Shown here piece by piece: positions 53,029 to 62,347 of a DNA stretch of 64,000 nucleotides. Position numbers and translations under genes: made by a program. Source of the stretch: Pseudomonas fortuita. Lineage in GTDB: Bacteria; Pseudomonadota; Gammaproteobacteria; Pseudomonadales; Pseudomonadaceae. The notes below the pieces were generated by a model. The model was not told where the DNA came from. It saw nothing but the letters and a program-made list of their open reading frames with translations, and searched no databases. The stretch is taken from the NCBI RefSeq assembly GCF_026898135.2, contig NZ_CP114035.2:1529501-1593500 (forward strand), written 5' to 3'. Position 1 is the stretch's first letter, and every line of letters starts with the position of its first letter.

Positions 53029-55476
53029 TCAGCGCACTTGGCCTTTGGTTGGTAGCAGCGTTTGTGGGTCGAAGGCATCCACATCGATCACCAGTCTTCG
53101 CGCGGCTTCCAACGCTTGCAGCCGCTGGCACTCGCTCTGCTGAAGGATGCCCGCCTCAACTGCCGCGTCGATTGACGATTGCCCATGTCGAGGCTTCACT
53201 TTGCCGTCCTTCAGCGCCTGATGCAGTTCCTTGCGCGCGGGCGCTGTTTCATCCAGCAAATCGCTTGCCCGTTGCAGCTGCGCCACCGGGTCGCCTTTGG
53301 CCTGCGGCCTGAAGCAGCCCGCCAGCAGCTCTTCCAGCGCCGGATCGCCCTTGCTGCGCCCTATCAGGGCCGCGATCTCGGCATCCAGTTCGTCGCTTGG
53401 CCCGGTGTGGCGGCGGCCGAAGGGGAAAACCAGCAGGCGTAGTGCGCAGCCAACGAAACGGTTAGGAAAATTGTCGAGCAGCTGATCAAGAGCTTTTTCC
53501 GCCTGGCCCAGGCTTTCTTCCATGGCCCAGCGCAGCAAGGGCTGCATATGCTCGGGTGAGCCCAGGTCGTGATAGCGCTTGAGCGCGGCGCTGGACAGGT
53601 ACAGGTAGCTGAGCACATCGCCCAGGCGCGCGCTAAGGCGTTCGCGGCGCTTGAGCGCACCGCCCAGCAGCATCATCGACAGGTCAGCCAGCAGGGCGAA
53701 GGCGGCGGCCTGACGGTTGAGGGCACGGAAGTAACCTTGGCTCAAGGCATCCCCAGGTACTGGCTCGAGGTGCCCAAGGCCCAGGTTGAACACCAGCGTG
53801 CTGGCGGCATTGCCGGCTGCGAACATGATGTGTTTCATCAGCAGGTCGTCGAACTCTATCAGTGCCTGCTCCCGGTCTTCGCGCCCGGCCAAGGCCATTT
53901 CCTTCAGCACGAATGGATGGCAGCGGATGGCACCCTGGCCGAAGATCATCAGGTTGCGCGAGAGAATGTTCGCGCCCTCGACCGTGATGAAGATCGGCGC
54001 CCCTTGCCAGTTGCGACCCAGGTAATTGTTGGGGCCCATGATGATGCCTTTGCCGCCGTGCACGTCCATGGCGTGCTGAATGCATTCGCGCCCACGTTCG
54101 GTAAGGTGGTACTTGAGGATTGCCGACAGCACCGAAGGCTTCTCGCCCAGGTCCACGGCCTTGGCGGTCAGCAGGCGAGCGCTGTCCATCAACCAGGCGT
54201 TGCCGCCAATGCGTGCCAGCGATTCCTGGATGCCCTCGAAGGCCGCCAGCGGCACGTTGAACTGCTCGCGTATGTTCGCGTACTGGCCAGTGACCAGGCT
54301 GGTGTACTTGGCCGCACCAGTGCCGACCGCTGGCAGGGAAATGGAGCGCCCTACCGACAGGCAGTTCATCAGCATCATCCAGCCCTTGCCGAGCATGGCT
54401 TGGCCGCCTATCAGCATGTCCAGCGGCACGAACACGTCCTTGCCGCTGTTGGGGCCGTTCATGAAGGCCGCGCCCAGCGGCAGGTGGCGTTTGCCGATCT
54501 CGACACCGGGGGTGTCGGTGGGGATCAGGGCCAGGCTGATACCCAGTTCCTCCTGCTCGCCCAGCAAGTGGTCCGGGTCGTAGGCCTTGAATGCCAGGCC
54601 CAGCAAAGTCGCGACCGGGCCCAGGGTGATGTAGCGCTTTTCCCAGTTCAGGCGCAGGCCCAGCACTTCTTCGCCGCGCCACTGGCCCTTGCAGATGATG
54701 CCGGTGTCGGGCATGGCGCCCGCGTCGGACCCGGCCAGGGGGCCAGTGAGTGCGAAGCAGGGGATCTCATCGCCGCGGGCCAGGCGTGGCAGGTAGTGGT
54801 TGCGTTGTTCATCGGTGCCGTAATGCAGCAGCAGTTCGGCCGGGCCGAGGGAGTTGGGCACCATGACCGTGGAGGCCAGGTCGCCACTGCGTGTGGCCAG
54901 TTTCATCGCAACCTGCGAGTGCGCGTAGGCAGAGAAGCCCTTGCCACCGTATTCCTTGGGAATGATCAGGGCGAAGAAGCCGTTCTCCTTGATGTGCTGC
55001 CAGGCTTCGGGCGGCAGGTCCAGGTCCTGGCCGATCTGCCAGTCGCTGACCATGGCGCACAGTGCTTCCGTAGGCCCATCGATGAACGCCTGCTCTTCTT
55101 CGGTCAGCTTTGGTGCCGGGTAGGCCAGCAGGGTGCGCCAGTCTGGGCGGCCGCTGAACAGTTCACCGTCCCACCAGACCGTGCCAGCATCGATGGCTTC
55201 GCGCTCGGTTTGCGACATGGGTGGCAGGGTGCGCTGGAACCAGCGGAACACCGGAGCGGTAAACACTTTGCGCCGCCACTCCGGCAGTGCCACCAAAGCG
55301 ATCTTCAGGGCCAGCACCACCCAGATCAGGGCCAGTAGCCAGCCAGGGGCACTGCTGAAAATGCCCATCAGCAGCACATAGGCCGCCATGATGCCGAGAA
55401 TCTGCAAGGGCGCCAGGCGCCGGTGCGTGAGGTACGCCGCGCCGATCACCAGCACTACCAACCACAACAGCAACAT
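53029..55476 (-). CDS. fadE: Acyl-CoA dehydrogenase, long FadE type
   Basis: This is an 815-residue flavoenzyme of fatty-acid beta-oxidation, forming trans-2-enoyl-CoA. The N-terminus carries two hydrophobic segments (MLLLWLVVLVIGAAYLTH; ILGIMAAYVLLMGIFSSAPG), as in E. coli FadE and Pseudomonas PA2815. The dehydrogenase body includes ALTGPLAGSDAGAMPDTG and the DVHGGKGIIMGPNNYLGR region, and a C-terminal DUF1974-type extension follows. Length matches the family. It lies near the PA2817-like gene as in other pseudomonads. The upstream gap (55477-55742) holds the REP element. Confidence 0.92.
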   Translation of the reverse strand: MLLLWLVVLVIGAAYLTHRRLAPLQILGIMAAYVLLMGIFSSAPGWLLALIWVVLALKIALVALPEWRRKVFTAPVFRWFQRTLPPMSQTEREAIDAGTVWWDGELFSGRPDWRTLLAYPAPKLTEEEQAFIDGPTEALCAMVSDWQIGQDLDLPPEAWQHIKENGFFALIIPKEYGGKGFSAYAHSQVAMKLATRSGDLASTVMVPNSLGPAELLLHYGTDEQRNHYLPRLARGDEIPCFALTGPLAGSDAGAMPDTGIICKGQWRGEEVLGLRLNWEKRYITLGPVATLLGLAFKAYDPDHLLGEQEELGISLALIPTDTPGVEIGKRHLPLGAAFMNGPNSGKDVFVPLDMLIGGQAMLGKGWMMLMNCLSVGRSISLPAVGTGAAKYTSLVTGQYANIREQFNVPLAAFEGIQESLARIGGNAWLMDSARLLTAKAVDLGEKPSVLSAILKYHLTERGRECIQHAMDVHGGKGIIMGPNNYLGRNWQGAPIFITVEGANILSRNLMIFGQGAIRCHPFVLKEMALAGREDREQALIEFDDLLMKHIMFAAGNAASTLVFNLGLGHLEPVPGDALSQGYFRALNRQAAAFALLADLSMMLLGGALKRRERLSARLGDVLSYLYLSSAALKRYHDLGSPEHMQPLLRWAMEESLGQAEKALDQLLDNFPNRFVGCALRLLVFPFGRRHTGPSDELDAEIAALIGRSKGDPALEELLAGCFRPQAKGDPVAQLQRASDLLDETAPARKELHQALKDGKVKPRHGQSSIDAAVEAGILQQSECQRLQALEAARRLVIDVDAFDPQTLLPTKGQVR

Positions 55477-55650
55477 AATCGGTCCTCCTTGGAACCAAGG
55501 GCTTGAGCCGTCCCAGACAGCTTAGACGCAATGCTGTGAACGGCAGCTTCAGAACAGTGACAGAGTGTGGCGGTGGGAGTTTCAGTTCATTTGTTCGTGA
55601 GTGCCGGCCTCTTTGCAGGCATACCCGCTCTCATTGAACAACGTATTGAT

Positions 55651-55684
55651 TGTGGGAGCGGGCTTGCCCCGCGAAGAGGCCGGT
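55651..55684. repeat. P. putida-type REP element
   Basis: TGTGGGAGCGGGCTTGCCCC followed by GCGAAGAGGCCGG is the well-known repetitive extragenic palindrome of the P. putida group. It lies between fadE and the GST gene and supports the taxonomic assignment. Confidence 0.8.
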
Positions 55685-55742
55685 ACAGGCGGCGAAGGTC
55701 TGGAGTAGACTGCACGATCTCCGCATTCATAAGGACGTCGCC

Positions 55743-56366
55743 ATGCTGAAGATCTGGGGCCGCAAGAATTCGAGCAATGTGCGCAAGGCGCTGTGGATCG
55801 CCCACGAGTTGGGCCTGGATTTCGAGTCCATCGACGCCGGCGGCGCTTTCGGTGTGGTCAACGAACCGCATTACCGCGCCCTCAACCCCAACGGCCTGGT
55901 GCCCATGCTCGAAGATGGCGACCTGGTGCTGTGGGAATCCAATACCATCGTCCGCTACTTGTGCGCCGAATACGGCGCGGAGCAGGGCTGGTACCTGGAC
56001 GACCCGCGCCAGCGCGCCCTGGCCGACAAGTGGATGGACTGGACAACCTCGTCACTCGCCACCCCGTTCCGCCCGCTGTTCTGGGGCCTGCTGCGCACGC
56101 CTGAAGACCAGCGCGACTGGGTGGCGATCAACGCCGCGCACAAGCAATGTGCCCAGTTGCTGGCCATTGCTGACGAAACCCTGGCCAAACAACCTTACCT
56201 GTCCGGTGACCAGATCGGCATGGGCGACATCCCACTGGGTAGCTTTGTCTATGCCTGGTTTGAAATGCCCATCGAGCGCCCGGCCATGCGCCACCTCGAA
56301 GCCTGGTATCAACGTCTGAAACAGCGCCCGGCCTACCAGGCGGCAGTGATGACTGCACTGACCTGA
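55743..56366 (+). CDS. Glutathione S-transferase family protein
   Basis: This is a 207-residue GST. The N-terminal thioredoxin fold starts LKIWGRKNSSNVRKALWIAH, with Ser/Asn in the glutathione-activating loop. The cis-Pro glutathione site lies in NGLVPMLEDGDLVLWESNTI. The C-terminal helical domain contains QIGMGDIPLGSF (N-capping box region). The ATG at 55743 has AAGGA upstream. It corresponds to the GST gene next to the long FadE in Pseudomonas. The substrate is unknown. Confidence 0.9.
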   Translation: MLKIWGRKNSSNVRKALWIAHELGLDFESIDAGGAFGVVNEPHYRALNPNGLVPMLEDGDLVLWESNTIVRYLCAEYGAEQGWYLDDPRQRALADKWMDWTTSSLATPFRPLFWGLLRTPEDQRDWVAINAAHKQCAQLLAIADETLAKQPYLSGDQIGMGDIPLGSFVYAWFEMPIERPAMRHLEAWYQRLKQRPAYQAAVMTALT

Positions 56367-56501
56367 ACCTGCTTCGATAGTCATTATCAATAGATGTGAC
56401 TGTACTTGTGCGGCATGGCCTTGCACCATGGCCGCACTCACTGCGCCAGTGACTTCGCCTGGCGTGTCCTGAACCATTCTTTATTCGGTACGTGACCCGC
56501 T

Positions 56502-57434
56502 ATGAGTTCTGCCCTGTCCATCCGACAGCTGACCAAGACCTACGGTAATGGCTTCCAGGCCCTCAAGGGCATCGACCTGGATGTTGCCGAAGGTGACTTC
56601 TTCGCCTTGCTTGGCCCCAACGGCGCCGGCAAATCCACCACCATCGGCATCCTCTCGACCTTGGTCAACAAGACCAGCGGTACGGTCAACGTGTTCGGCC
56701 ATGACCTGGACCGTGAGCCGGCGGCGCTCAAGCGCTGCCTGGGTGTGGTGCCGCAGGAATTCAACTTCAACCAGTTCGAGAAAACCTTCGACATCGTCGT
56801 GACCCAGGCCGGCTACTACGGTATCCCGCCGAAGCTGGCCAAGGAACGCGCCGAGCAGTACCTGACCCAGCTCGGCCTGTGGGACAAACGCGATGTGCAG
56901 TCGCGCTCGTTGTCGGGCGGGATGAAGCGCCGGTTGATGATTGCCCGTGCACTGATCCACGAGCCGCGCCTGCTGATCCTCGACGAGCCGACCGCCGGGG
57001 TAGACATCGAGTTGCGCCGCTCGATGTGGAGCTTTCTCACCGAGCTCAACCAGAAGGGCATCACCATCATCCTGACTACCCACTACCTGGAAGAAGCCGA
57101 GCAGCTGTGCCGTAACATCGGCATCATCGACCACGGCACCATCGTCGAGAACACCAGCATGCGCAAGCTGCTGGGCAAGCTGCATGTCGAGACCTTCGTC
57201 CTCGACCTCAGGCAGGACCTGGCCCAGGCGCCGGCCCTGCAGGGCTACCCATGCCGCCTGCTGACGCCGCACACCCTTGAAGTGCAGGTGGACAAGGACA
57301 TTGGCATTACCGCGCTGTTCGGCCAGCTGGCGCTGCAGAACATCGAGGTGCAGAGCCTGCGCAACAAGACCAACCGACTTGAGGAGCTGTTTGTGTCCCT
57401 GGTGGAAAAAAACCTGTCGAAGGTGGCCGTATGA
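56502..57434 (+). CDS. ABC-2 transporter ATPase (YadG-like)
   Basis: This is a 310-residue nucleotide-binding subunit. It has Walker A GPNGAGKST, Q-loop VVPQEFNFN, signature LSGGMKRRL, Walker B LLILDEP and the switch His in TTHYLEEAEQL. It overlaps the permease gene by 4 nt (ATGA), so the two form one exporter. The C-terminal 70 residues resemble the regulatory tails of drug/polysaccharide ABC-2 exporters. The substrate is not known. The pair is conserved near fadE/GST in Pseudomonas. Confidence 0.92.
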   Translation: MSSALSIRQLTKTYGNGFQALKGIDLDVAEGDFFALLGPNGAGKSTTIGILSTLVNKTSGTVNVFGHDLDREPAALKRCLGVVPQEFNFNQFEKTFDIVVTQAGYYGIPPKLAKERAEQYLTQLGLWDKRDVQSRSLSGGMKRRLMIARALIHEPRLLILDEPTAGVDIELRRSMWSFLTELNQKGITIILTTHYLEEAEQLCRNIGIIDHGTIVENTSMRKLLGKLHVETFVLDLRQDLAQAPALQGYPCRLLTPHTLEVQVDKDIGITALFGQLALQNIEVQSLRNKTNRLEELFVSLVEKNLSKVAV

Positions 57435-58210
57435 GTGTGGAACTGCGCACCAACTGGGTCGCCCTGAACACCATCGTCTACCGCGAGGTGCGGCGCTTCT
57501 TGCGCATCTGGCCGCAAACCTTGCTGCCGCCTGCCATCACCATGGTCCTGTACTTCGTCATCTTCGGTAACCTGATCGGCCGGCAGATCGGCGATATGGG
57601 TGGCTTCACCTACATGCAGTACATCGTGCCGGGGCTGATCATGATGTCGGTGATTACCAACTCTTACGGCAACGTGGTGTCGAGCTTCTTCGGCAGCAAG
57701 TTCCAGCGCTCGATCGAAGAGCTGATGGTGTCGCCGGTGTCGCCGCACACCATTCTCGTCGGCTATGTGCTGGGGGGCGTGCTGCGCGGCCTGGCGGTCG
57801 GTGTGATCGTGACCATCCTGTCGATGTTCTTTACCGACCTGCAGGTGCACCACCTGGGCGTGACCGTGGTCGTGGTGCTGCTGACGGCCACCATCTTCTC
57901 GCTGCTGGGGTTCGTCAACGCCGTGTTTGCACGCAACTTCGACGATATCTCGATCATTCCGACCTTTGTGCTGACGCCGCTGACCTACCTGGGCGGGGTG
58001 TTCTACTCGATCAACCTGTTACCGCCATTCTGGCAGACCGTATCGCTGGCAAACCCGGTGCTGCACATGGTCAACTCGTTCCGCTACGGCATCCTAGGGG
58101 TGTCGGATATCAGCATTGGCACGGCGATCACCTTCATGCTGGTGGCCACCGCTGTGCTCTACGCGTTGTGCATCCGGCTGCTGGTCAGCGGCCGCGGCAT
58201 GCGTGCATGA
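57431..58210 (+). CDS. ABC-2 transporter permease (YadH-like)
   Basis: This is a 259-residue inner-membrane permease with six predicted membrane segments (for example LLPPAITMVLYFVIFGNLIG, VLGGVLRGLAVGVIVTILSM and VVLLTATIFSLLGFVNAVFA). The family motif is FSFxLTPLTYLGGVFYS-like: FVLTPLTYLGGVFYSINLLP. It partners the preceding ATPase. Its last 117 nt overlap, antisense, the end of the DUF2062 gene. Confidence 0.92.
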   Translation: MSVELRTNWVALNTIVYREVRRFLRIWPQTLLPPAITMVLYFVIFGNLIGRQIGDMGGFTYMQYIVPGLIMMSVITNSYGNVVSSFFGSKFQRSIEELMVSPVSPHTILVGYVLGGVLRGLAVGVIVTILSMFFTDLQVHHLGVTVVVVLLTATIFSLLGFVNAVFARNFDDISIIPTFVLTPLTYLGGVFYSINLLPPFWQTVSLANPVLHMVNSFRYGILGVSDISIGTAITFMLVATAVLYALCIRLLVSGRGMRA

Positions 58211-58720
58211 GCAACGGAGCTTGCGCCGGCGCCACTGCCGGCCAATCCACCAGCGCCAGTACAGCAGGGTGGTGAAGTAGGCGACGATGCCCAGCACCAC
58301 CCCGCACACCACCGAACCCAGCAGGAACGGCTGCCACACGGTGGCAAGCTGGTCGGTGATCCACTCGAAGGTCAATTCGTCGGGCAAGGTGCGCGGCGGC
58401 ACCTGCATCAGCCAGGCGCCGGTCATGTAGGTGACGAAGAACACCGGCGGCATGGTCAGCGGGTTGGTCAGCCACACCAGGCTGACGGCGATCGGCAGGT
58501 TGCCGCGTACCGGGATTGCCAGCGCCGCCGCCAGCAGCATCTGCATGGGGATGGGAATCAGCGCCGCGAACAGGCCCACCCCCATGGCCCGCGCCACCGA
58601 GTGGCGGTTCAGGTGCCAGAGGTTGGGGTCGTGCAGCAGCTTGCCGAAAAAGCGTAAGGACTTGTGTTCCCGAATGCTGGTCGGGTCCGGCATGTAGCGT
58701 TTGAAAAGTCGGCGCGGCAT
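58094..58720 (-). CDS. DUF2062 membrane protein with antisense-overlapping tail
   Basis: This is a 208-residue protein. The DUF2062 part (about 1-170) has HRHSVARAMGVGLFAALIP-like text (NRHSVARAMGVGLFAALIPI), the conserved WLTNPLTMPPVFFVTYMTGA, and a C-terminal membrane segment LLGSVVCGVVLGIVAYFTTL. Members usually end soon after the WRRRK motif. Here the frame continues about 39 residues with Cys/His/Gln-rich text that is antisense to the permease 3' end. Function unknown. Confidence 0.8.
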   Translation of the reverse strand: MPRRLFKRYMPDPTSIREHKSLRFFGKLLHDPNLWHLNRHSVARAMGVGLFAALIPIPMQMLLAAALAIPVRGNLPIAVSLVWLTNPLTMPPVFFVTYMTGAWLMQVPPRTLPDELTFEWITDQLATVWQPFLLGSVVCGVVLGIVAYFTTLLYWRWWIGRQWRRRKLRCSCTHAAAADQQPDAQRVEHSGGHQHEGDRRANADIRHP

Positions 58721-58862
58721 GTAGGCTCCCGGAGCGTTGACCCGGGCAGTATGCCTTTAATCCTGCTCGGCCTCGTTTAGAGTTTGTGACAATTGTTGAG
58801 CAAGCGTTGCCGGCAATTGAGCTATGCCTCAGGGGGTGATTTACCTTCTGGAGCTCTACCTC

Positions 58863-61076
58863 ATGCGCACAGGGATGTTTGCGCTCGCGCTCGGGCTGTT
58901 GTGCCCGGGCCTTTTCCCCGCATTGCCATCGGTCGGATGGTTGATAACGCTGGCTGCCTGCGCGGCCGTCAGCGTGTTTACCCGCGTTTGGCCATTGGGC
59001 TGTTTTGTGCTGGGGCTGTGTTGGGCGTGCTGGTCTGCCCAGCAGGCCCTTGACGATCGCCTGGCTGCCGGCCTGGACGGCCGCACCTTGTGGCTGGAGG
59101 GGCGGGTGGTCGGCCTTCCAGCGCGAACTGCGCAGGGCGTGCGCTTCGAGCTGGAGGCGGCACGCTCGCGGCGGGCCGAACTGCCGCAACGGCTGCAACT
59201 GAGCTGGTTCGATGGGCCGCCGCTGCGGGCGGGCGAGCAGTGGCGGCTGGCGGTGACCTTGCAGCGCCCGGCCGGGCTGCTCAACCCACATGGGCCCGAC
59301 CGGGAGGCGCAACTGCTGGCGCGGCGGGTGGGCGCCACCGGTACGGTAAAAGCCGGGCAGCTACTGGCGCCGGTAAGCGGTGGTTGGCGCGATGCGCTGC
59401 GTCAGCGCTTGCTGGTGGTCCAAGCCAATGGCCGGCAGGCCGCATTGGTGGCACTGGTGCTGGGTGACGGCGCTGGCCTGGCCCGGGAGGACTGGCAGAC
59501 GTTGCAGGCCACCGGTACGGTGCACTTGCTGGTTATTTCTGGCCAGCACATCGGCCTGGTGGCCGGTCTGCTGTACGGCCTGGTGGCCGGGCTGGCGCGT
59601 TGGGGGCTGTGGCCCGCCCGGTTGCCGTGGCTGCCCTGTGCCTGTGCCCTGGCCATGGCGGCGGCGTTGGCCTACGGCTGGCTGGCCGGTGCGGGTGTAC
59701 CGGTGCAGCGTGCCTGCCTGATGCTGGCGGTAGTGCTGTTGTGGCGCCTGCGTTTTCGCCACCTCGGCGCAATGCTGCCGCTATTGCTGGCGCTGGTCGC
59801 GGTGCTGCTGGTCGAACCCTTGGCGGCGCTGCTGCCTGGGTTCTGGCTGTCGTTTGCCGCAGTGGCCACGCTCATCTACTGCTTCAGCGGCCGTTTGGGC
59901 GGTTGGCGGCCCTGGCAGGCCTGGACGCGCGCGCAATGGGTGATCGCCATCGGCTTGCTGCCGGTGTTGCTGGCCACAGGTTTACCGGTGAGTCTGAGTG
60001 CGCCGCTGGCCAATCTTGTCGCGGTGCCATGGGTTAGCCTGGCGGTGTTGCCGTTGGCGTTGCTGGGGACGTTGCTGCTGCCGCTGGGTGGGGTAGGGGA
60101 AGCGTTGCTGTGGCTGGCGGGTGGCCTGCTGGATGGGCTGTTCCGGCTGTTGGCGTTGGTGGCGCATCAGCGCCCGGCGTGGCTGGCCCCGGCCTTGCCG
60201 TTGTGGGCCTGGCTGCTGGTATTGCTGGGTGCGCTGCTGGTGCTGCTGCCTCGTGGCGTGCCTTTGCGGGGGTTGGGTGGGGTCATGTTGTTGGCGCTGT
60301 GGGTGCCCACGGAGCCGGTGCCGCTCGGCCAGGTCGAGGTCTGGCAGCTAGACGTTGGCCAAGGGCTGGCGGTGCTGTTGCGTACCCGGCATTACAACCT
60401 GCTGTACGACGCCGGGCCGGCCAGAGGGGAGACCGACCTGGGCGAGCGGGTGGTGCTCCCGACCTTGAGCAAGCTGGGGGTGGACAGCCTGGACTTGATG
60501 GTCATCAGCCATGCGCATGCCGACCATGCGGGCGGTGCTGCGGCCATACAGCGTGGGCTGCCGGTCAGGCGGCTGATCGGTGGGGAAGCGCTGGATGATG
60601 TGCCGTTGCAGCCTTGTGCCAGTGGCGAACAATGGAACTGGGATGGCGTGCGCTTTTCGCTATGGCGCTGGGCGGACGGGCAGAGTAGCAATGACCGTTC
60701 CTGTGTCTTGCTGGTAGAGGCGCAGGGCGAGCGCTTGCTGCTGGCGGGGGATATGGAAGCTGCGGCCGAACGGGCCTGGCTGGCGGACACAGAAATGCCG
60801 CGTATCGACTGGTTGCAGGCACCGCATCATGGCAGCCGCAGTTCGTCCACCGAGGCGTTCATCCGGGCTAGTGCGCCGCGCGGGGTATTGATTTCGCGAG
60901 GGCGTAACAACAGCTTCGGGCACCCGCATGTGCAGGTAATGGAGCGTTATCAGCGGCATGGTCTGGCGGTGCATGACACGGCGGTGGAGGGGGCGTTGCG
61001 GTTGGTGTTGGGGCGGCATGAAGAGGTTGAGGGTATCAGGGGGCAGCGGCGGTTTTGGCGGGTTCGAGCTGAGTGA
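58863..61076 (+). CDS. comEC: DNA internalisation channel protein ComEC/Rec2
   Basis: This is a 737-residue polytopic protein for DNA uptake across the inner membrane. The N-terminal membrane segments and OB-like loop lead to the Competence domain (LVISGQHIGLVAGLLYGLVA, about residue 220). The C-terminal metallo-beta-lactamase domain has DAGPARGETDLGERVVLPTL, HAHADHAGG and APHHGSRSS. The ATG at 58863 is preferred over 58824 because it has GGAG upstream and begins the first membrane segment. It is very GC-rich, as usual for this gene in pseudomonads. Confidence 0.92.
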   Translation: MRTGMFALALGLLCPGLFPALPSVGWLITLAACAAVSVFTRVWPLGCFVLGLCWACWSAQQALDDRLAAGLDGRTLWLEGRVVGLPARTAQGVRFELEAARSRRAELPQRLQLSWFDGPPLRAGEQWRLAVTLQRPAGLLNPHGPDREAQLLARRVGATGTVKAGQLLAPVSGGWRDALRQRLLVVQANGRQAALVALVLGDGAGLAREDWQTLQATGTVHLLVISGQHIGLVAGLLYGLVAGLARWGLWPARLPWLPCACALAMAAALAYGWLAGAGVPVQRACLMLAVVLLWRLRFRHLGAMLPLLLALVAVLLVEPLAALLPGFWLSFAAVATLIYCFSGRLGGWRPWQAWTRAQWVIAIGLLPVLLATGLPVSLSAPLANLVAVPWVSLAVLPLALLGTLLLPLGGVGEALLWLAGGLLDGLFRLLALVAHQRPAWLAPALPLWAWLLVLLGALLVLLPRGVPLRGLGGVMLLALWVPTEPVPLGQVEVWQLDVGQGLAVLLRTRHYNLLYDAGPARGETDLGERVVLPTLSKLGVDSLDLMVISHAHADHAGGAAAIQRGLPVRRLIGGEALDDVPLQPCASGEQWNWDGVRFSLWRWADGQSSNDRSCVLLVEAQGERLLLAGDMEAAAERAWLADTEMPRIDWLQAPHHGSRSSSTEAFIRASAPRGVLISRGRNNSFGHPHVQVMERYQRHGLAVHDTAVEGALRLVLGRHEEVEGIRGQRRFWRVRAE

Positions 61077-61114
61077 GGGGGAGGCAGGCAGGTGCATGCC
61101 ATGGTATTTTCAGC

Positions 61115-61160
61115 GCCTGTGAGATCGAGCGCCGCGCGGGCGGCGCTCGATCTCACAGGC
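61115..61160. repeat. Perfect 21-bp-arm inverted repeat between comEC and exbB
   Basis: The arms at 61115-61135 and 61140-61160 are exact complements (starting GCCTGTGAGATCGAGCGCCG) around a GCGG loop. It lies 39 nt after the comEC stop. It can act as a terminator or transcript-stabilising hairpin and looks like a dispersed Pseudomonas intergenic repeat. Confidence 0.8.
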
Positions 61161-61280
61161 ACCACACTTGTAACGGAGTACGCTTCCCAGCCCGGCACGC
61201 CAATTCCCTGACCTCCGGCAGATGAGCCCTCGGGCGGTCCTATGGTAGAGTGGCGGCCTTTTTGCGAAGGGGCGTTTACT

Positions 61281-61916
61281 GTGTGGGAATTGGTCAAGTC
61301 CGGTGGTTGGATGATGCTGCCGATCATTCTGAGTTCCATCGCTGCCATGGCTATCGTCGTCGAGCGCCTGTGGACCCTGCGCGCCAGTCGCGTCACCCCG
61401 CCGCACCTGCTCGGTCAGGTATGGATGTGGATCAAGGACAAGCAACTGACCAGTGACAAGCTCAAGGCCTTGCGCGCCGATTCGCCATTGGGCGAAATCC
61501 TTGCTGCTGGCCTGGCCAACTCGCGTCATGGCCGCGAAATCATGAAAGAGTGCATCGAGGAAGCCGCCTCGCGCGTCATTCACGAACTGGAGCGCTACAT
61601 CAGCACGCTCGGCACCATCGCCGCCATGGCGCCGCTGCTGGGCCTGCTGGGCACCGTGCTGGGCATGATCGACATCTTCAGCGCCTTCATGGGCTCGCAA
61701 ATGACCGCCAATGCGGCCGTGCTGGCCGGTGGTATCTCCAAGGCCCTGGTCACCACTGCGGCCGGCCTCATGGTCGGCATCCCGGCAGTGTTCTTCCACC
61801 GCTTCCTGCTGCGCCGCATCGATGAGCTGGTGGTGGGCATGGAACAGGAGGCGATCAAGCTGGTGGAAGTGATCCAGGGCGACCGTGAAGTGGAAGTGGC
61901 CGGAGGCAAGGCGTGA
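61281..61916 (+). CDS. exbB: ExbB/TolQ-type proton channel protein
   Basis: This is a 211-residue inner-membrane protein with three membrane segments: WMMLPIILSSIAAMAIVVER, IAAMAPLLGLLGTVLGMIDI and GGISKALVTTAAGLMVGIPA. The GTVxGM motif is typical of MotA/TolQ/ExbB. The GTG at 61281 (VWELVKSGG) has GAAGGGG upstream and matches the usual start in Pseudomonas. An ATG at 61242 would add unrelated residues. It overlaps exbD by 4 nt (GTGA). The pair presumably energises an outer-membrane process; the partner is not encoded here. Confidence 0.92.
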   Translation: MWELVKSGGWMMLPIILSSIAAMAIVVERLWTLRASRVTPPHLLGQVWMWIKDKQLTSDKLKALRADSPLGEILAAGLANSRHGREIMKECIEEAASRVIHELERYISTLGTIAAMAPLLGLLGTVLGMIDIFSAFMGSQMTANAAVLAGGISKALVTTAAGLMVGIPAVFFHRFLLRRIDELVVGMEQEAIKLVEVIQGDREVEVAGGKA

Positions 61917-62347
61917 AGTTCCGGCGCAATCGTCAGCGGGAGAACGTCGACATCAACCTGGCGTCGTTGATCGATGTGGTGTTCGTCCTGCTGCTGTTCT
62001 TCGTGGTCACCACTACCTTTACCCGCGAGACACAACTGCGTGTCGAGCTGCCCGAAGCTGCCAGCGCCGAGAAGGCGCCAGCCGACCAGGACAAGCTGGT
62101 GGAAATCACCATCAGCGCCGAAGGCGTGTATTCGGTGAACAACCACCTGCTGCCCAAGAGCGACCTGGCCACCTTGAGCGAGGCCATCGAGCGTGAGTCG
62201 GGCGGTGACAACACGCTCCCGCTGGCCATCAGCGCCGACGGCAAGACCCCGCACCAGGCTGTGGTCACCGCAATGGATGCCGCCGGCAAGCTCGGTTTCA
62301 GCCAGTTGCGCATGACCACCGTCGAGGCGGCACAGGGCACGCCTTGA
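61913..62347 (+). CDS. exbD: ExbD/TolR-type biopolymer transport protein
   Basis: This is a 144-residue protein: cytoplasmic start [20 protein letters not shown], one membrane helix with the proton-conducting Asp ([18 protein letters not shown]), and a periplasmic domain ending VEAAQGTP. The start is GTG within the GTGA overlap. Its stop shares bases with the lpxK ATG (TGATG), so exbB-exbD-lpxK-trm112-kdsB are one tightly packed operon. Confidence 0.93.
   Translation: MKFRRNRQRENVDINLASLIDVVFVLLLFFVVTTTFTRETQLRVELPEAASAEKAPADQDKLVEITISAEGVYSVNNHLLPKSDLATLSEAIERESGGDNTLPLAISADGKTPHQAVVTAMDAAGKLGFSQLRMTTVEAAQGTP

Noticed and set aside
56375..56395. GATAGTCATTATCAATAG as a Fur box before the ABC transporter genes
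   Set aside because: Only about half of the positions fit the Fur consensus and the site is more than 100 nt from the start; too weak to annotate.
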